64,000 nucleotides of DNA from Dipetalonema caudispina. Its lineage: Eukaryota > Nematoda > Chromadorea > Rhabditida > Onchocercidae. Below the pieces are notes generated by a model. The model made no database searches and had not been told where the DNA came from. It worked only from the letters and a program-made list of their open reading frames with translations. The DNA is taken from NCBI GenBank assembly GCA_013365325.1, contig JABVXV010000199.1:51463-115462 (forward strand), written 5' to 3'. This document shows positions 23,719-37,300 of this stretch, piece by piece; positions within the stretch are counted from its first letter, which is position 1; each line of letters starts with the position of its first letter. The position numbers were made by a program, and so were the translations under genes.

Positions 23719-26700
23719 ATGAGTCATACCTTTTTATCCTTGGATGAGTTAGAACGGTGTCTGGCTTATATTCCTACATACGGTGAGTTACAGTATTCTC
23801 ACGGAGTGTGAATATTTCAAAATATAAGGTTAAATATTAAACACAGCATTTGTACGCGTGGGATGTAGTATTTTCATGATGGGCATCAGAGAAGGAAAGC
23901 GCGGACAACTTAGTGGAATATTCGGTTGCGAGTTGGGAGGGGAAGGAATGGGTTCCTTGATTTCCCGGTGAATGGCGGGTTGGTGGGGGGAAAGGTATTA
24001 GTTTCGAATTGATATATTATTGGTTATTAGTGACGTTGATTTTTGGATCACTTGGGATTGTTGGTTGCTGAGTCATTCGAGATTTTTGGACATCTTGAAG
24101 CTGAAAGTTTTCGAAGAAATTAATAGGATTAACTTTTGGATGGTTAATGAATTACTTATTATTTCAGGGTTGCCGGGTATGACTGACTGTTTGAAGGGGG
24201 AAGAACTTGTATTCGCTGCAACTTATACATTCCAACCTATTCGAGTGATTCGCATCTCAAGTAATAATATCTCCTTTCTTTTTTTACTTCAAATTAAAGA
24301 AATTTCTGGCAATTCTATTTTTCCGTATTTTTGTCTGATTGCACATGTCTAGAAGAGTGCACATGCATAAAGGTGATGTATGGAAAATACGCATCCAGAA
24401 ATATCGTTTACAGTTACTTTTTTTCAACGTATTATGTTCTTGAAATGTTCTGTGAAATAGGTGAAGAACTACATACATTGACCAATGAGGAGGTTGAACC
24501 TGCAGTTGGATCCTACGACTTTCGGGATATACCAGATATGATCGATCGTTTCATCATTTGGCTAGTCCCTTCTATTTTTTTTTTTACTATGTTACAGTTA
24601 CTTTTTTTGGTTATAATTCCTGTTAGGCCAATATGGGTTGCAATTCTTGGAGGCAAGGATTATGGGATGATCTATATTTATTCCTGAAAACCAGGCCTAA
24701 GGAGCAACCTGGATCAAGCAGGATTTGAAGTCCTGCGAAATAGGGTCGGCAGCTTAAGCCAAATAATTTTAATAGATCTTGCAGGCGGTCGAATCGATCA
24801 TCGTTACTACTGGAAGAACGAAGCGTAGAACGGTCTTTCGATTTTGCTTCGTTATGCTTCAGTTTTAGCCCAGCTAATGTTATACCTGGAACGCAGTTCT
24901 TTTTCGCACATGACAAATTGATATTAGTAGTACCAACGCAAAATGCCCTTTATCGATTTGCTTTCGAGATTGGGATTCAGAAAAAGAACGAGGTTTATTT
25001 ACCGCTTGCATTCATTTTTTCCTTTGTACATTCTTGTTTCTATTTGAAGAACCAGGGAAGTATTGAAATTTTGTGTAGTAGGATAGGAAAGAAGAAAAAA
25101 GAAGGAAAATTATGAGCTATATCACTAATTTAACTAAGATGAAGTGACAAATTCAAGGTTCTGTAATGGAGGCGGAAATTTTGACTATCTACAGGTTCAA
25201 GCCGTCCTGAAGCTCTCTGAAGATCAGACCTTCCTGTATAATTATGATAGCTACGAACTAACATCATCAAGAAGTGCCTGTCGTGCAACTATCGTACATA
25301 CGACAAGCAGTGGTACATCTGCCATATATTCGTTGGGTGATGGACAAATTGTACTTGTACAAATGAGCCATGCACCAGGAACTAGAGGCCAAGGTTTTTC
25401 TAGATGTTCCATCATTTTTGAATCTTTTGACTTTATTCTACTAACCTAAGCAACGTTTAGTTCCTTTTCCATGCCAAGATTTTTGCCGTATGATGAAAGG
25501 TTATCCGTACGAATTACTTGTGAACAATGAATCATAATAATTGAATCAAAGAAGTTGTTAAAGGATATGAAAAAGTAATAAGAGGCGAAGGATTACTGCA
25601 ACGAGTTATGAAGGCAGCCCATCAGTTGAGCTTAGTTGTTAGCTTGACATCATGTATGGTTCATCGCGATATTCTCTTTTATGTACTTTTCGACGATAAA
25701 AGGCTGCATGTTTATATGGTTTGTATATTTTTTAATACTTTTGGAAAGTGTAACTTGGATGCGTGATCACTGATATGAAGCAATAACAAGAGAGCTGGAA
25801 TAAATTTTTCATTTGTAAACATAAGGATAGATAGGTTATTCAACAAAGGGGTTAATTGCAATCTCCCAAATTGTAAGCTTAAAAATAGGTGTGCTGTTAG
25901 AATTCTCATGTTGATTAGAAAATCTACTTATAGCCTATAAATTCCAGAATGGTAAAAAAAAGTATGACGAAAATTTATATGATATAATGGTACGTAATAG
26001 CGATGGAGACGATGGAGAGCAAGGTATATTTGCAATTCAAACTTGCCTCTAAATAAGGAGTGATACCTAGAAAGAAATAATGCCCGCTCAGTAGCTCTTC
26101 TTTTTTTCAGTAACTGCAGAAATGGTAAAGACTTGCTCTAACGCGAACTCCTTTTATGTGGTCGTACTTTTTCAAATTGATGACCATTGCATGGTTTGTT
26201 GTTCTTTGCTGATTTAAAGCTTAGTAGGCTAATATAATGCTGGAATCATTATAGGGAGCAAAAGCAGACCAGATAGTTTGATAGTTTGATCTCTGTTCGA
26301 TCATACTTATATAAGCAGTATTTTTCGAGTTAGGTGATGCTCCTTGGATCTTGTCTGTGCACTTACACACTTCTTAAAGCGAAGTCTGGATTTAAAGAAT
26401 ACAAGAAGATCATCAGAGATAAATGTCACTTTGCAAATATTCGTGAATTCATTTGTATATGAACATGTAATTATTTTAGTTCATGTTGGGGAAAATTGAC
26501 CCGTATCTATTACCAGATGCTGGATATTTCTCGTTTATCAACACTTTCCAAACAGAAGTACGTAAGTTTGCTGGAATTTTCTTTTTTTTTTCTTGAAAAT
26601 CATTTTTTCTTGTTATTTTCGTCACTAATGAGTTTCAACAAACAGAGTGGAGTAGTGGATTTCACTTGTGCATTGCAAGAGGACATTCTGGATATTATTT

Positions 26701-29700
26701 GTTTGTGTAAAGTTTCGGATGGAATTCGCTATTGTTTACGCGGTGCTTCAATTGACTGGTCAGTTTCATTAATGATGTTGAAACTTTAAAACATTCCTAG
26801 CTCTTCTGTATGGGACCATTTCCGGAAATCTTTACTATCCGTTTACTTGCCCTTCACACGACAGATGAGTCTCCTAACCAAACAAAATTATATATTGTTG
26901 CACATAATTTCGACAGTCTGTAAATAAGTAGTTATAAAATGGAAGCGGTTGTTTTCATGTCGATTGCGAAATTTTAGTTTGAATGGTATATTAACAATTC
27001 CTTGGAAAGGAGTAAATGAAATCCACGGTGGTGACCCAGAAGTGAGTGTATTGCAAGCCAAACCAAAGCAGTCAATTGCCATACAGAAATCATATATCTT
27101 CGATCCTAACAGATATCCCTTTGGCGTTGTTCTGCGTTCTCTTCAGGTATTATCTTAGATTCCAAAAGGTAGCAAAAAAAATATAAAATAATTTTCGCTT
27201 TTTACTATATTTTCTATTTTTGTTCGATGTTCTTGTTTCTTTTCCAATAACCCTTATGTGATTTATCCATAGAACTTACAGATGTTTTAACCAATAAGAA
27301 TCTCTATGTTTTGAGTTCAACGCAATAATATGTAGTAATAATTTCCAGTTAGTTTGCAAAAAAGGAACTTTCAATTGGGAACTTTTCGCAAGGCGGCACG
27401 ATTGGCGAATGTTAAAAGAAGCAGCGGAGAAATACTGCACCTCAGTAGAGGTATGTTGTTAAATTTTATACGAATATGCTGTAAATCTAAAATTAACTGA
27501 TAGTCCATGTTTCTTACTGGGGATCGATTTTTATTTTGTAGAAAAGATCTACAAAATACTTTATATTACATAAATACCCAGTGAAAGAACTAGATATAAC
27601 TATTATAGTTCGATCAGCATTATGTTACTCGAGAGGACCGTTCACTTTTGGCTACAGCACCGCCCAATCAGGCGGGACAAGATCGATTTTGGACAACGCT
27701 TACAAAGATGTGCAATGAATTATTACAAAATGAATGCCTTTCTTTAGGTTTATGGCATTCTGTTCCTCTTGGCTTATATGGCACGATACAACAGGTATAA
27801 TTATTCTTTTTTGCGTGTTTGTTAATTTTATCACCACCACTATTTTTTTAAATTCGGTTCTTGGATGTAGGCAGGAATTTTGGTGAATTGAACAGCAAAC
27901 CTGATGGTGACGTTTCGTGCTCAGTTTATGGGCTATAGCTCATCAGATCGATCACTAATGTAATTTTATCACCTATAAACGTTGCCTTGAATTTACTCAT
28001 TCCAATGTTTTGTTACTGCAGGGACGTTTTACGGTATGTCGTCCGGGTGATGAGCAGCTCCGCTGGTTTGAACGTTTGATTGGGAACGATGAAAAGAATG
28101 TGAAAATATGTTGGGAAATCGTTACGAAATTTGCTATAGGAGGACTGGTATCTACTATCTCTTCTGCAGTATAGTCCTATACGTTGAATTGTGAATGCAT
28201 TCATGATTAATCAGGGATTCTCATCAATATTTGAATAAAATCTCTTGTAATCAAATTTTAAAATGTTTTTTCTTTCAGTTATCATAAAATGTAATGAATT
28301 GATTGCATTATTTAGGTTGCCAGTGCAGTAAGTGTAGAAGAAAGTGAGCAGTTCATGAATGCATTTTCAACCGTTTCACATATTTTCGAGGATGCAATCC
28401 GGAAATTTACCGAATTAAGACCAGTCGATGAGTTTGATTTGGACAGTATGTTATTTGTTAACATCAAAACTGGTGGGATTGTTTGATCGTCCCACAAAGT
28501 GTGCAGCTAGTAATGAATCGCGCAACCGCATGTAAAATACAGCCATCATAAATCTCACGAGCTTGCTATGGCAAATCAGTATTTTTTTTTTCATGTTATA
28601 TTCTAGTGGAAAAGATTAGTAACTCTGTTTTCTCATGGATATTTTATTTTAGCAACAGCCGAAGCGCCGTTTCATGGATCGTTCACTGTTGGCTTATTGG
28701 CCACTCACTTCGAACGTTTAATTGATGACAGATTAGCCCTTAGCCAATGCTTTATCGCTCTAATAGAATTAGTAAAAATTGTCTACTCTTCCCAGGATGT
28801 GAGTGGTTTTTCATTATTTTGTTTTCCAAGTTATTTAATCAGATTTAGATATCTAAAGGATTAAGATCATAATCGAAGTAACATTAATACGTATTGTATT
28901 CAGGAGACGATACGACTAGACGCCAGATGGGTACTTACAGTTAATACTCATGAGAAATCACTCCATGACATGAATCGACAGTTTAGCATCTTATCACAAA
29001 CAATGAAACTACGAATTTCTATGTAAGTGTTTATCTTTCTGACAATTCTGATATGGAAATAAGCTTGCTTAGGTGGTTCGGTGTAAAAAATGGTTGAAGT
29101 TGAGGTGCAGTAAGAGATTTGAATAATAAAGATGATTTATTGCAGAGATCATTATAATGAAGTAAGTCTAGCAGATGGTTTTTTCGCAAGCACTGGTCTC
29201 CCAACCATACTCAGTTATGCACAGAATAAGGTTTATCATTTTTTTTCTTTTTTGATGAAATCATCTCCCATATAGTTTAAATTGCATCCCTTATCACAGA
29301 ATGAATAATAGAATCAAAGTGAGTTAACGACACATGCTTCCAAAATTTTGAAAACTGAGAGGACTGTGCCACGTATTTGCTATCTAGGCGTAAATGATCC
29401 AGCACCGTCATAATTTAATCGGAGTGTTTTGGGAATGTGAAATTTTTGGGGCTATGAAGATGTATTGATTGCTTGTTAAGGAATTGATGGGTGAGGAAGA
29501 CGATACGGAAGAAGATGACGAGGAGACTCCGCAAAACAGAGATGATTTCAGTACTGAAAAGATTCCATGTGTATCACCTCTTAGACAGTCAACATCAGCA
29601 TACTCACAGTTTATTAATAGAATCGTTAATGATGCTGTGGTTGTTCTTTGGCCAGAAAATACGGCTATGGTGTTAGCCAGGTTTTTGGCTAACTATCATC

Positions 29701-32700
29701 AGTATTCTGCACTACAGGTTCCTATATTTTCTTTTTTTTTTTTTAATTTACTCAAAGGTTCGAAATTAGTGGATTATCTTTTCCAGGCATATTGTCAATT
29801 GAACGAGCCTTATGTAACAGAACTGTGTGCTGCTTTTCGGTTTTTCGAGGGCTATGCACTTGCTGGTTTAGGTGATCCAGAAAAGGTACTTTTTCGCTAT
29901 GCAACTTTCCGCTATTTGGTTTGAAGCTTGATTTCCAACCAGACAGTAATTTTTATTTGCAGGCTTTGCAGTCATTCTTGGATGCAGTAGAAGGTATCAG
30001 TCGGGAAGATGAAGCTCTTAATAGGATGCTTTCGCCTGATGGTAATGTTTCGGATGGGCCATATAGTGAATTGCAATATCTGTTAAAGGTAACTTTGGAC
30101 ATCAGTGTGATCATCCAGCAGAATAAATTAATGCCTGTCATATTAACTTCTGGATCAAGAAGCGGTACAATTTTAGTCGGTCATTTGATATTAAGTCATG
30201 TTGGCAAATGTTTCAGGTCATGGCTGTCATGGAGTTACACGGTTTTTACGAACAATTAGTTTACTTGTCAAGGCGTGCATTGAAAGAAGCACTGCAAGCC
30301 AGGCATTTATGCACCAGAGTTTTGGTAATATGTTCTTTTTAGAATCTTCAGAAAGGTCATGAGTCTTTTATTTCCTAGCAGAACTTTTACATTCTTCCAT
30401 TATTTTAGCCTGGATTGTATACGTCAGTTTTTAAATTCGAACTTCTCACGGGGCGATACGAAGATGCCCTCAATACCCTTATCTCTAATCCAGTTCCGGA
30501 AAATCGTCGGATTTGTCTGAGAGAACTTCTAGCTAAATTGATAGAAGAAAGGAAAAATGCAGTGATTGTCAATTTAAATTATGGAAATATGGAGCAACAG
30601 GTCTGTGTTTGCATATTTTTTCTGTGGGAAAATGTCACTGAAGATCTAATGTGGTTCTTTCCTAGAAGAGGTGAGGGGAAGTAGAGAGGGGAAGCGAGGA
30701 AATAGTTTCATTAATATTCCATAGAGAGAAACTTCAGTTTTGATTTTCAGGCAGGGCAAATAAAAAGGTTAGGAAGCAGTAATCTATGGTGGAATAGATC
30801 ATTGCTTCCTATGCTTATAATTTATCAGAAGACAATTGATGATAGTTTACATTATGCTTATGCCATTTCTAATTGTTTAAGGTGGTCAACATATTAAAAG
30901 CGAACGCTCGCACTTCAGATATTAGTAAAGAAGGATATTTCTACGAACTAATATATGCATTTCATATCAAACGAGATCTCTTCCAGCGAGGTGAAATTAT
31001 CAGTCAAAACTATAATTGATGATCAGATTGACACATTGGTTGGCATCACGAGTCTCTTTCAAGAGACTAATGTAGGGCGGTATTTGGTGTATAACACCAC
31101 TTATGCAGCATTAAAAGCTCGGATGGTCTTAATAGTGATTATTGTTCTCTAAATTATGGAACTGATCTTTTCTGTAACCGCCCATATTTCACGCTGTGAT
31201 AACAAATTTTGTTGCGATCATTTCTAATAGTAACTTAATTTTTGCAGCAGCACTAACGTTGCTCGAATATTCATGTCGTTTACAGTCGGAGCTACAGAAT
31301 AGAAGCGTATTATCTCGTCGTAGTCGTGCTCTTAGCGTTGTTGTCAGTTTGCTTTCGTTGCTACCAGAAGCTGACCAATTTCTCACACTCCCAGCATCGG
31401 TGGTAACTTTTGGTGACATAGATTCACTTCTTCTGTTTACTTAATCATATAAAAAGTATTTACAGGAAAAAAGTGATTTAAAGTGAAAGTTTTGGAATTT
31501 ATCAGTAATTTCTGATCTAAAACATTTTGTTAAGGAAAAGAGTAAGAATCCAACGGAACAAATCGAAAAAACAGATGAAGAAGTGCAAAAGAAGATTGAG
31601 CGGAAAATGGGCAAAAATGCTCTCGTCATTTGGACGCTAAATGATATTTCGAAGGTTTCTTTTCGTGCGAAATTCCTTAATTTATATGTGTGAGAAGGTT
31701 GCAGAGATTGTTTCAAATACTATAAAGAATACAGTGAAAAGGAATATCATAAATTATTTTTATTGATTCTAGAGGGCGCTGTTATCATCATCTCGATTAG
31801 TATTATTCGATGCAAATTACAATCCGAAAGAGAGAAAATCGATCCCACCGCCTATCAAACTTGAAGAAATTTTCGAACAACTCATCCAAAAGAAACTCTT
31901 TGATCACGCATGGGAAGTGAGCAAGTAAGAATTTGTTATTCCATCATATCCTCTTCTCTAACTGTGGGAAATATACATCGTTTGGATTAATTCAGTCTTA
32001 TCTTTCAGAGTCTTCGATTTAAAGCCATATCCATTGTTGAAAGCAGTTACTGTGGAATGTATTCATCTGGATGCAAAACCACCGAAGGGTGAACCATGGT
32101 GGGTGGCCAAAAATCGAAAGTTCGTGAAGAAAATACCGAGGTTTCTTTGTCAATATACACTGAAGTATCATAGCCATCTTATGCTGAAGTACCGTATTAG
32201 TTGTTAATTAAACTGTCTTATAGTTTTTGTTTCGCATTTTGAATTCGAAATCAGCATTTCTAGTTTACGAGAACGACACTGGGCAATTTTACGAGGATAT
32301 GTGGAAGTAGCCATGAGAAGGTGTCCAGAAGACTTCAAGATATTGTGGACAGTGACTTTTGTGTTTCTTCAACATCAATGGCATATACCTCCATGGTTAT
32401 CAAATTGCTACGAGGTATTACCTTTTGAATTTCATGTGTGGTGTAAGAAATTGTACTATCTAGTACTTGTATACCATATTTTATAATTTGTTATGCCCAA
32501 CACTATGTCCTTAAAGTTTGTATTATACTGCAGGATCGGTGTGCAGCGCAGTATGCTTACCTACTAATAATGTTCGATCATCTTCATCTAGCCTGCGAAA
32601 CACTCAAGAAGAAGATAGTTTTGGAAGCGAGGAAAATAACATCTCGAAACTCACAATCTTCGATACCCGCGATAGAAATTGATTGGCTATTATGGTTAAT

Positions 32701-33145
32701 TAGTAAAAGAGATGATGCGACCCTAAGAGAAGTAAGCTGTACATTTTCTAGATTTTTCCACATCCTTTAACTCTTTAATTCTTTTAACTACGTTATCGGT
32801 ATGGTAATGTTGATTCCATATTGCATGAATAAGATTTAAATTCTTATAGTATTATTTGATGAGTCTTAACAGAACTTTACAAGTTGAAAAACCACACCAA
32901 GACGCAATTTAAGTAGGAAGCCGATGGGTGGTAGTATCAGAACAGAAAGATTGTGTTCGATTGCATGAGGATAGTAGAAATGAAATAGGGGAAAATAAAG
33001 CTTTTGTTAGAAATTGAATCATAGCTATTGTGCAACACTGCACAAGTCTAACATTGATAATAATTTCATTTTTTAGGACGCGAAAGAGCTGAAGAACTGC
33101 GTGGAACAATATTTTGAACGTATTGCATCGTTTTCAAGACAATGA
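23719..33145 (+). CDS. NUP160: Nuclear pore protein NUP160
   Basis: Scaffold subunit of the nuclear pore Y-complex (NUP107-160; C. elegans NPP-6), with a beta-propeller followed by an alpha-solenoid. More than 20 exons match human NUP160 in order. Examples: PGTQFFFAHDKLILVVPTQN (about 24880), LSEDQTFLYNY (about 25220), LFYVLFDDKRLHVYM (about 25675), DPNRYPFGVVLRSL (about 27105), FDQHYVTREDRSLLATAPP (about 27611), HGSFTVGLLATHFERLIDDR (about 28675), TGRYEDALNTLIS (about 30450), ELIYAFHIKRDLFQR (about 30950) and a final exon 33077-33145 encoding DAKELKNCVEQYFERIASF. The proposed first exon starts MSHTFLSLDELERCLAY and joins in phase to exons near 24167 and 24461. Exon structure between 24540 and 24790 is unresolved, so the first about 120 residues are provisional. 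A long acidic loop (EEDDTEEDDEE) occurs near 29490. Confidence 0.9.
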
Positions 33146-33612
33146 ATCTTAATGATCAGTTAGCCATTACCCATGTGATCTCCGTCTCAAACTAATTCGT
33201 GAAATCTCATGTTAAATCTTGTTGTTTAAGCAATGGTGCCACTTAATTCTTTGCAGACCATATTTTGATAATGTAGAAAAAAGATGCGGGATAAAGCAAG
33301 AAGTGATTCTTAGATTTTCGTTAAACAAAAATTTCAAATACTGTGCTGCACCTTTGCTTCCATGTGCCTTTATATGCTGTGTAAATAAATTTTACCGCCA
33401 CACTATATATATGATTTCCTCTTCAGTAGTGAAAAATGAAGGGGAAGGGGATGATGACCCTATTTTCTTTTCCAGTTCTACTTTACAAGAATTACTTTGC
33501 ATTTCAGTTGTGATGATCGAATTGAGAGAACCTATCCTTTTTTACCTTTCTTCGAACTTCCAGTAATTTATTTTAATGCAAACGAACTGTTTATCTCTCT
33601 GTCTTGCTTAAT

Positions 33613-33644
33613 TCTGATATCCCTTGGCAGCGTTTACATGTCTT
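33613..33644 (+). repeat. Direct repeat, copy 1
   Basis: The 24 bases 33613-33636 are identical to 33907-33930. One mismatch follows, then seven more identical bases (ATGTCTT). The sequence (TGATATCCCTTGGCAGCG core) is far more GC-rich than its surroundings. Confidence 0.8.
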
Positions 33645-33906
33645 CTCTCTTGATTTTGCTAGGAAGCCAATCCAAACCTTATGGGAAGTGTCTGTTCATC
33701 GTATTTCCGGCAAGCGCGTTGTTCTCTATCTAATATTATAGCGAAACAGTACTAGTTCATCATCTAGCCATGCCTTTCCAGAAAAAATTGGTGTGATGTG
33801 AAAATGTTCCGCAATTAGTTATACATCATACACAGCGAGACCAAATATTTTTAAAGAAATTCTTAATCCTCATAAGCGCCGCGTACTACCTTTCATACTG
33901 TTTGTG

Positions 33907-33938
33907 TCTGATATCCCTTGGCAGCGTTTATATGTCTT
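33907..33938 (+). repeat. Direct repeat, copy 2
   Basis: Second copy, 294 bases downstream of the first. Its ATCCC can pair with GGGAT about 40 bases further on, giving a weak potential stem. Flanking sequences of the two copies are unrelated. Confidence 0.8.
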
Positions 33939-34372
33939 TCTTGGTCCCCACTGGGATCTCTTAAATGAGAACCAGCATCGGAAATATCAAAGATCATTTC
34001 TTTTTAATACCCATAACAAGGAACAGCAAACAAAAACTGTCAGCAGTAATGCAAACAACAGAACACAACAAACATAGACTCATAAAAACAGACACACAAG
34101 AAAGTCACATCATAACACATCCAGTTTAAAAGCATTGCTTTATATATCTCAGACGTGGTAGTATGCACAAATCATAATAACCGGTGAATGCGACCAGACT
34201 GCGTGCTACTAAAATGGCTGCAAACAACTGAGATGAAATAATTAGAAAATGGGGAACTTCATAGCATAATTTAAAAGGAAAAAAAACATTCAACAACCGG
34301 TGTGAGCAAGTAAAAAGGAGGAGAGACCGGGGGAAGTGTAACTTGCTTTTTAAAAAAAAACAAATACCTTTT

Positions 34373-37300
34373 CTACTCCTCTGGTATTGTTACTTCTTGC
34401 AGTTTCACTTTTTCTGTAGTTAAAGGCACCGTTATTGTTTCTTCTACCAAGTCTTCATTGTCTGCTTTCAACACATCTAAGCCACCTGCAATTACATCAT
34501 TCTAATTTTTTCACTCAAAGTAACAGCATAAGAAGACGTCACACTGTTTTAAAAAAAACATAGCGGCCATCATGTCTTTACGTCGTCCCAATCCAAAACT
34601 TTTTGCACAAATTCCCACAATAAAACAAACTATGAGCAGCTAAACTATTTTGAAAGAGAAACCTCTTAGTTGTAAGCGTAGCTCTGCTTCTTCTGCCAAT
34701 TTCTTCGTGCAAGCACTACGAATTTGGATAAAATCAGCCATGATTTTCTTGCGTTTTTCACTCACTTCCTGAATATACGCATATTAGATTCGAATCAATT
34801 CAAAAAAGGAATGAAATTTGCAGGCAAAGATAATAATAATAAAAAGAAAGCAAATGCAAACCTTGGTTGCTCGACCACGTTCCATTTTATCCTCTTCCTC
34901 GAATTTAGCTGATGTAGTTTTCAAATTCTTCCTTATCATCTGCAAAGCAATTATCACTTTCACTTATACTGCTTTACAATGCTTCATCTGAATATCATCA
35001 ATAATTTATTCGGTCAGAGTACCACAACGCAATATCTCTCAGTAGCGATGCAAATGCATCTTAAATCACTACCACGTATCTCGGAAAAGACGGATCGGCT
35101 GCGAATCGTTCCTCTCAAACTAAAATATTATAAACAACGACGATCTTTACACTAAACCAACCCAATGAAACTTAATCCATACATGTTTTATCCTATTAAA
35201 ATAGCAAATACAAATCCACCTTAATAGTTTCATCAGGCAATTTAACTGATAAACGTGGTCGCCATTTGAATTGCATTAGTCGGTCCAATGGCTTTCTGTA
35301 CAATTCTCTTCCTTGGAAAGTATAGATACGATAACCCGTATCACCTTTCCCACCACCAATTGTACATGCTGCTGTAAAATACCGTCCCGTAGGATCCCAG
35401 CTTCCCTGAAATTTGAGATTAACATAGTGAAGGACTGCAGGTCCCCTTCCCCATTCCATCGAATCATGTCCTACTTCATCGAGAAACTCTTATCCCTTTC
35501 CTTATTCTTGCCAATCTGCCAAAAAAAAAAAACTCCACTTTTTATATACCACAAGACCAACTTTATTGAAGCCTGGATATTCCACTAAATTAGTGCGAGT
35601 CGGTCGCGTTCCATTGCTATCAATAAACATTATGTTGCCAGATGCTGTACCAGCCGAAAAAACGACGAGCCAACCACCGGCTGGTGCCCAAAGAACATCA
35701 CTAAAGCGTTCCATCGGTTCAAATTTCGATATTAGTTGGGGCGCGTGTTTGGTCGTATCCAAGTAATAAATAAGAGGAATCGATTTATGCTGTGATCCAA
35801 CAAGCACACAAAATTTATCACCTGAAACAAAGATCACTCAGAATTTGTCAGTAGTTCAAACATATTTGTCAAGGATAGCTAGAAACAACTGCACTTAGAC
35901 TATAATTATAATACGTTGTATATAAGGCGTCAAATCACAATTTCTCTTCCAAACAATATACAGTATTAAATGCATCGAACATATATATATATAAATAAAT
36001 TATTTCCACGTGTAAACCACTCTGCTAAATCATTACGTATTACGATAAATGTGCATCATTCCGGATCTTCAGCAGTTGTAGAAACAAAACAGAAAAATGC
36101 TTTACCGGATGGCTCCCAGTCAAACGCTATGAATGATTCTGAGAGAGGCATCGAAAGCACCGAGATGTCTTTCCCTCGCGCATCAAAAATTTCTATGTGT
36201 GAAGTCGGGTTCTATAAATAACAGTGGGTCATACAAACTCATCCAATTAAACTGTTTCTGACTGATAATAAGTTGTATCATCTGCATGGGAGTTCAAAGT
36301 TTCTGAGGAAGAACTCCAAAGCTCCAGGGCTTCTACAAATTTTTTCATTTTCCAAAGACTAAAATTAGATAATTTCATTGCACAAATATTACTCCGAACG
36401 ACTTCAAAAAGAAGGTAATTAACAGCTGAAGAAAACAACATGTGTTTAAAAGTGACAGATTGGATCTCAAATGGTTAAATCGAAATTTAGAGATTAAAAC
36501 TAAATGTCGAGAAAAAAGATGTTAAAACCATACTGACGTACCGTATATTTAATTTCCTCTACGGCTCCACTTGCAGATGCCTTGATATTTTTCTTCTGAT
36601 AACGTTCTGTATGTGCGGCTAATCGATCACCGTTCCTGTTCCAAAATAATTCTGCTTCCGATACAGAAAATATTCGTTGCGCGCGAAGCTTCTTTTTTGA
36701 TGGAATTTCCATTAAACCAATTTCTGCTGGTGCATTATCTGATGTCTTAATGTTCCTTTTATCAGAAATAATCCTGTCGTTATAAAACAAAAGCAACAAT
36801 AAATCAATGCAGCATTGCTGTATATACTTAATGAAAGGAAACAAGTAAACAAATACTTACACGTTCATCACAATAATATGCAAGAATGGGACGCGTTGGT
36901 GACCAGCGGAAAGTTCGTAAACCCTCGATTACTACATGCTTCTTGTCTAATAAGGTAAAATTCTTCGTTTCATACACATTGATTCCATTACCGCCAGGTT
37001 TCGGACATGCCACAAATCCATTCGCTTCTGGAGAAGCCAGATATGTTTCATCTGGTCCTAAAGCTCGAGTATCTGCTGACCATCTATAAAAATCAAATAT
37101 AACATTCTCTCATGTTTAGGAGACATTCTTTCCTCCCTATGACAGTTAAGATCAACTAACCCTACGGAGTGAATTGCCATCGGCAGATCAAATACCGTTT
37201 AATGAAAAGTAATAATACAGTTCAAAATCTTAAGGCTCATTTCAGTGTAAATACTTTGCAGTGTACATTCATAGCGCAGAATTAACAAATGCACCAAAAA

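Larger units (their letters stand above)
33146..34372. other. Convergent 3' spacer between NUP160 and eIF3B
   Basis: Two genes end towards each other here. Open frames on the plus strand near 33219-33733 have unusual length for a spacer but no recognisable similarity, and I do not call them genes. A 24-base exact direct repeat (listed separately) lies within. Confidence 0.5.

Noticed and set aside
33219..33733. Overlapping plus-strand frames after NUP160 as an extra gene
   Set aside because: Cys/Phe-rich, no recognised similarity, and located downstream of a clear NUP160 stop; more likely 3' UTR or spacer.
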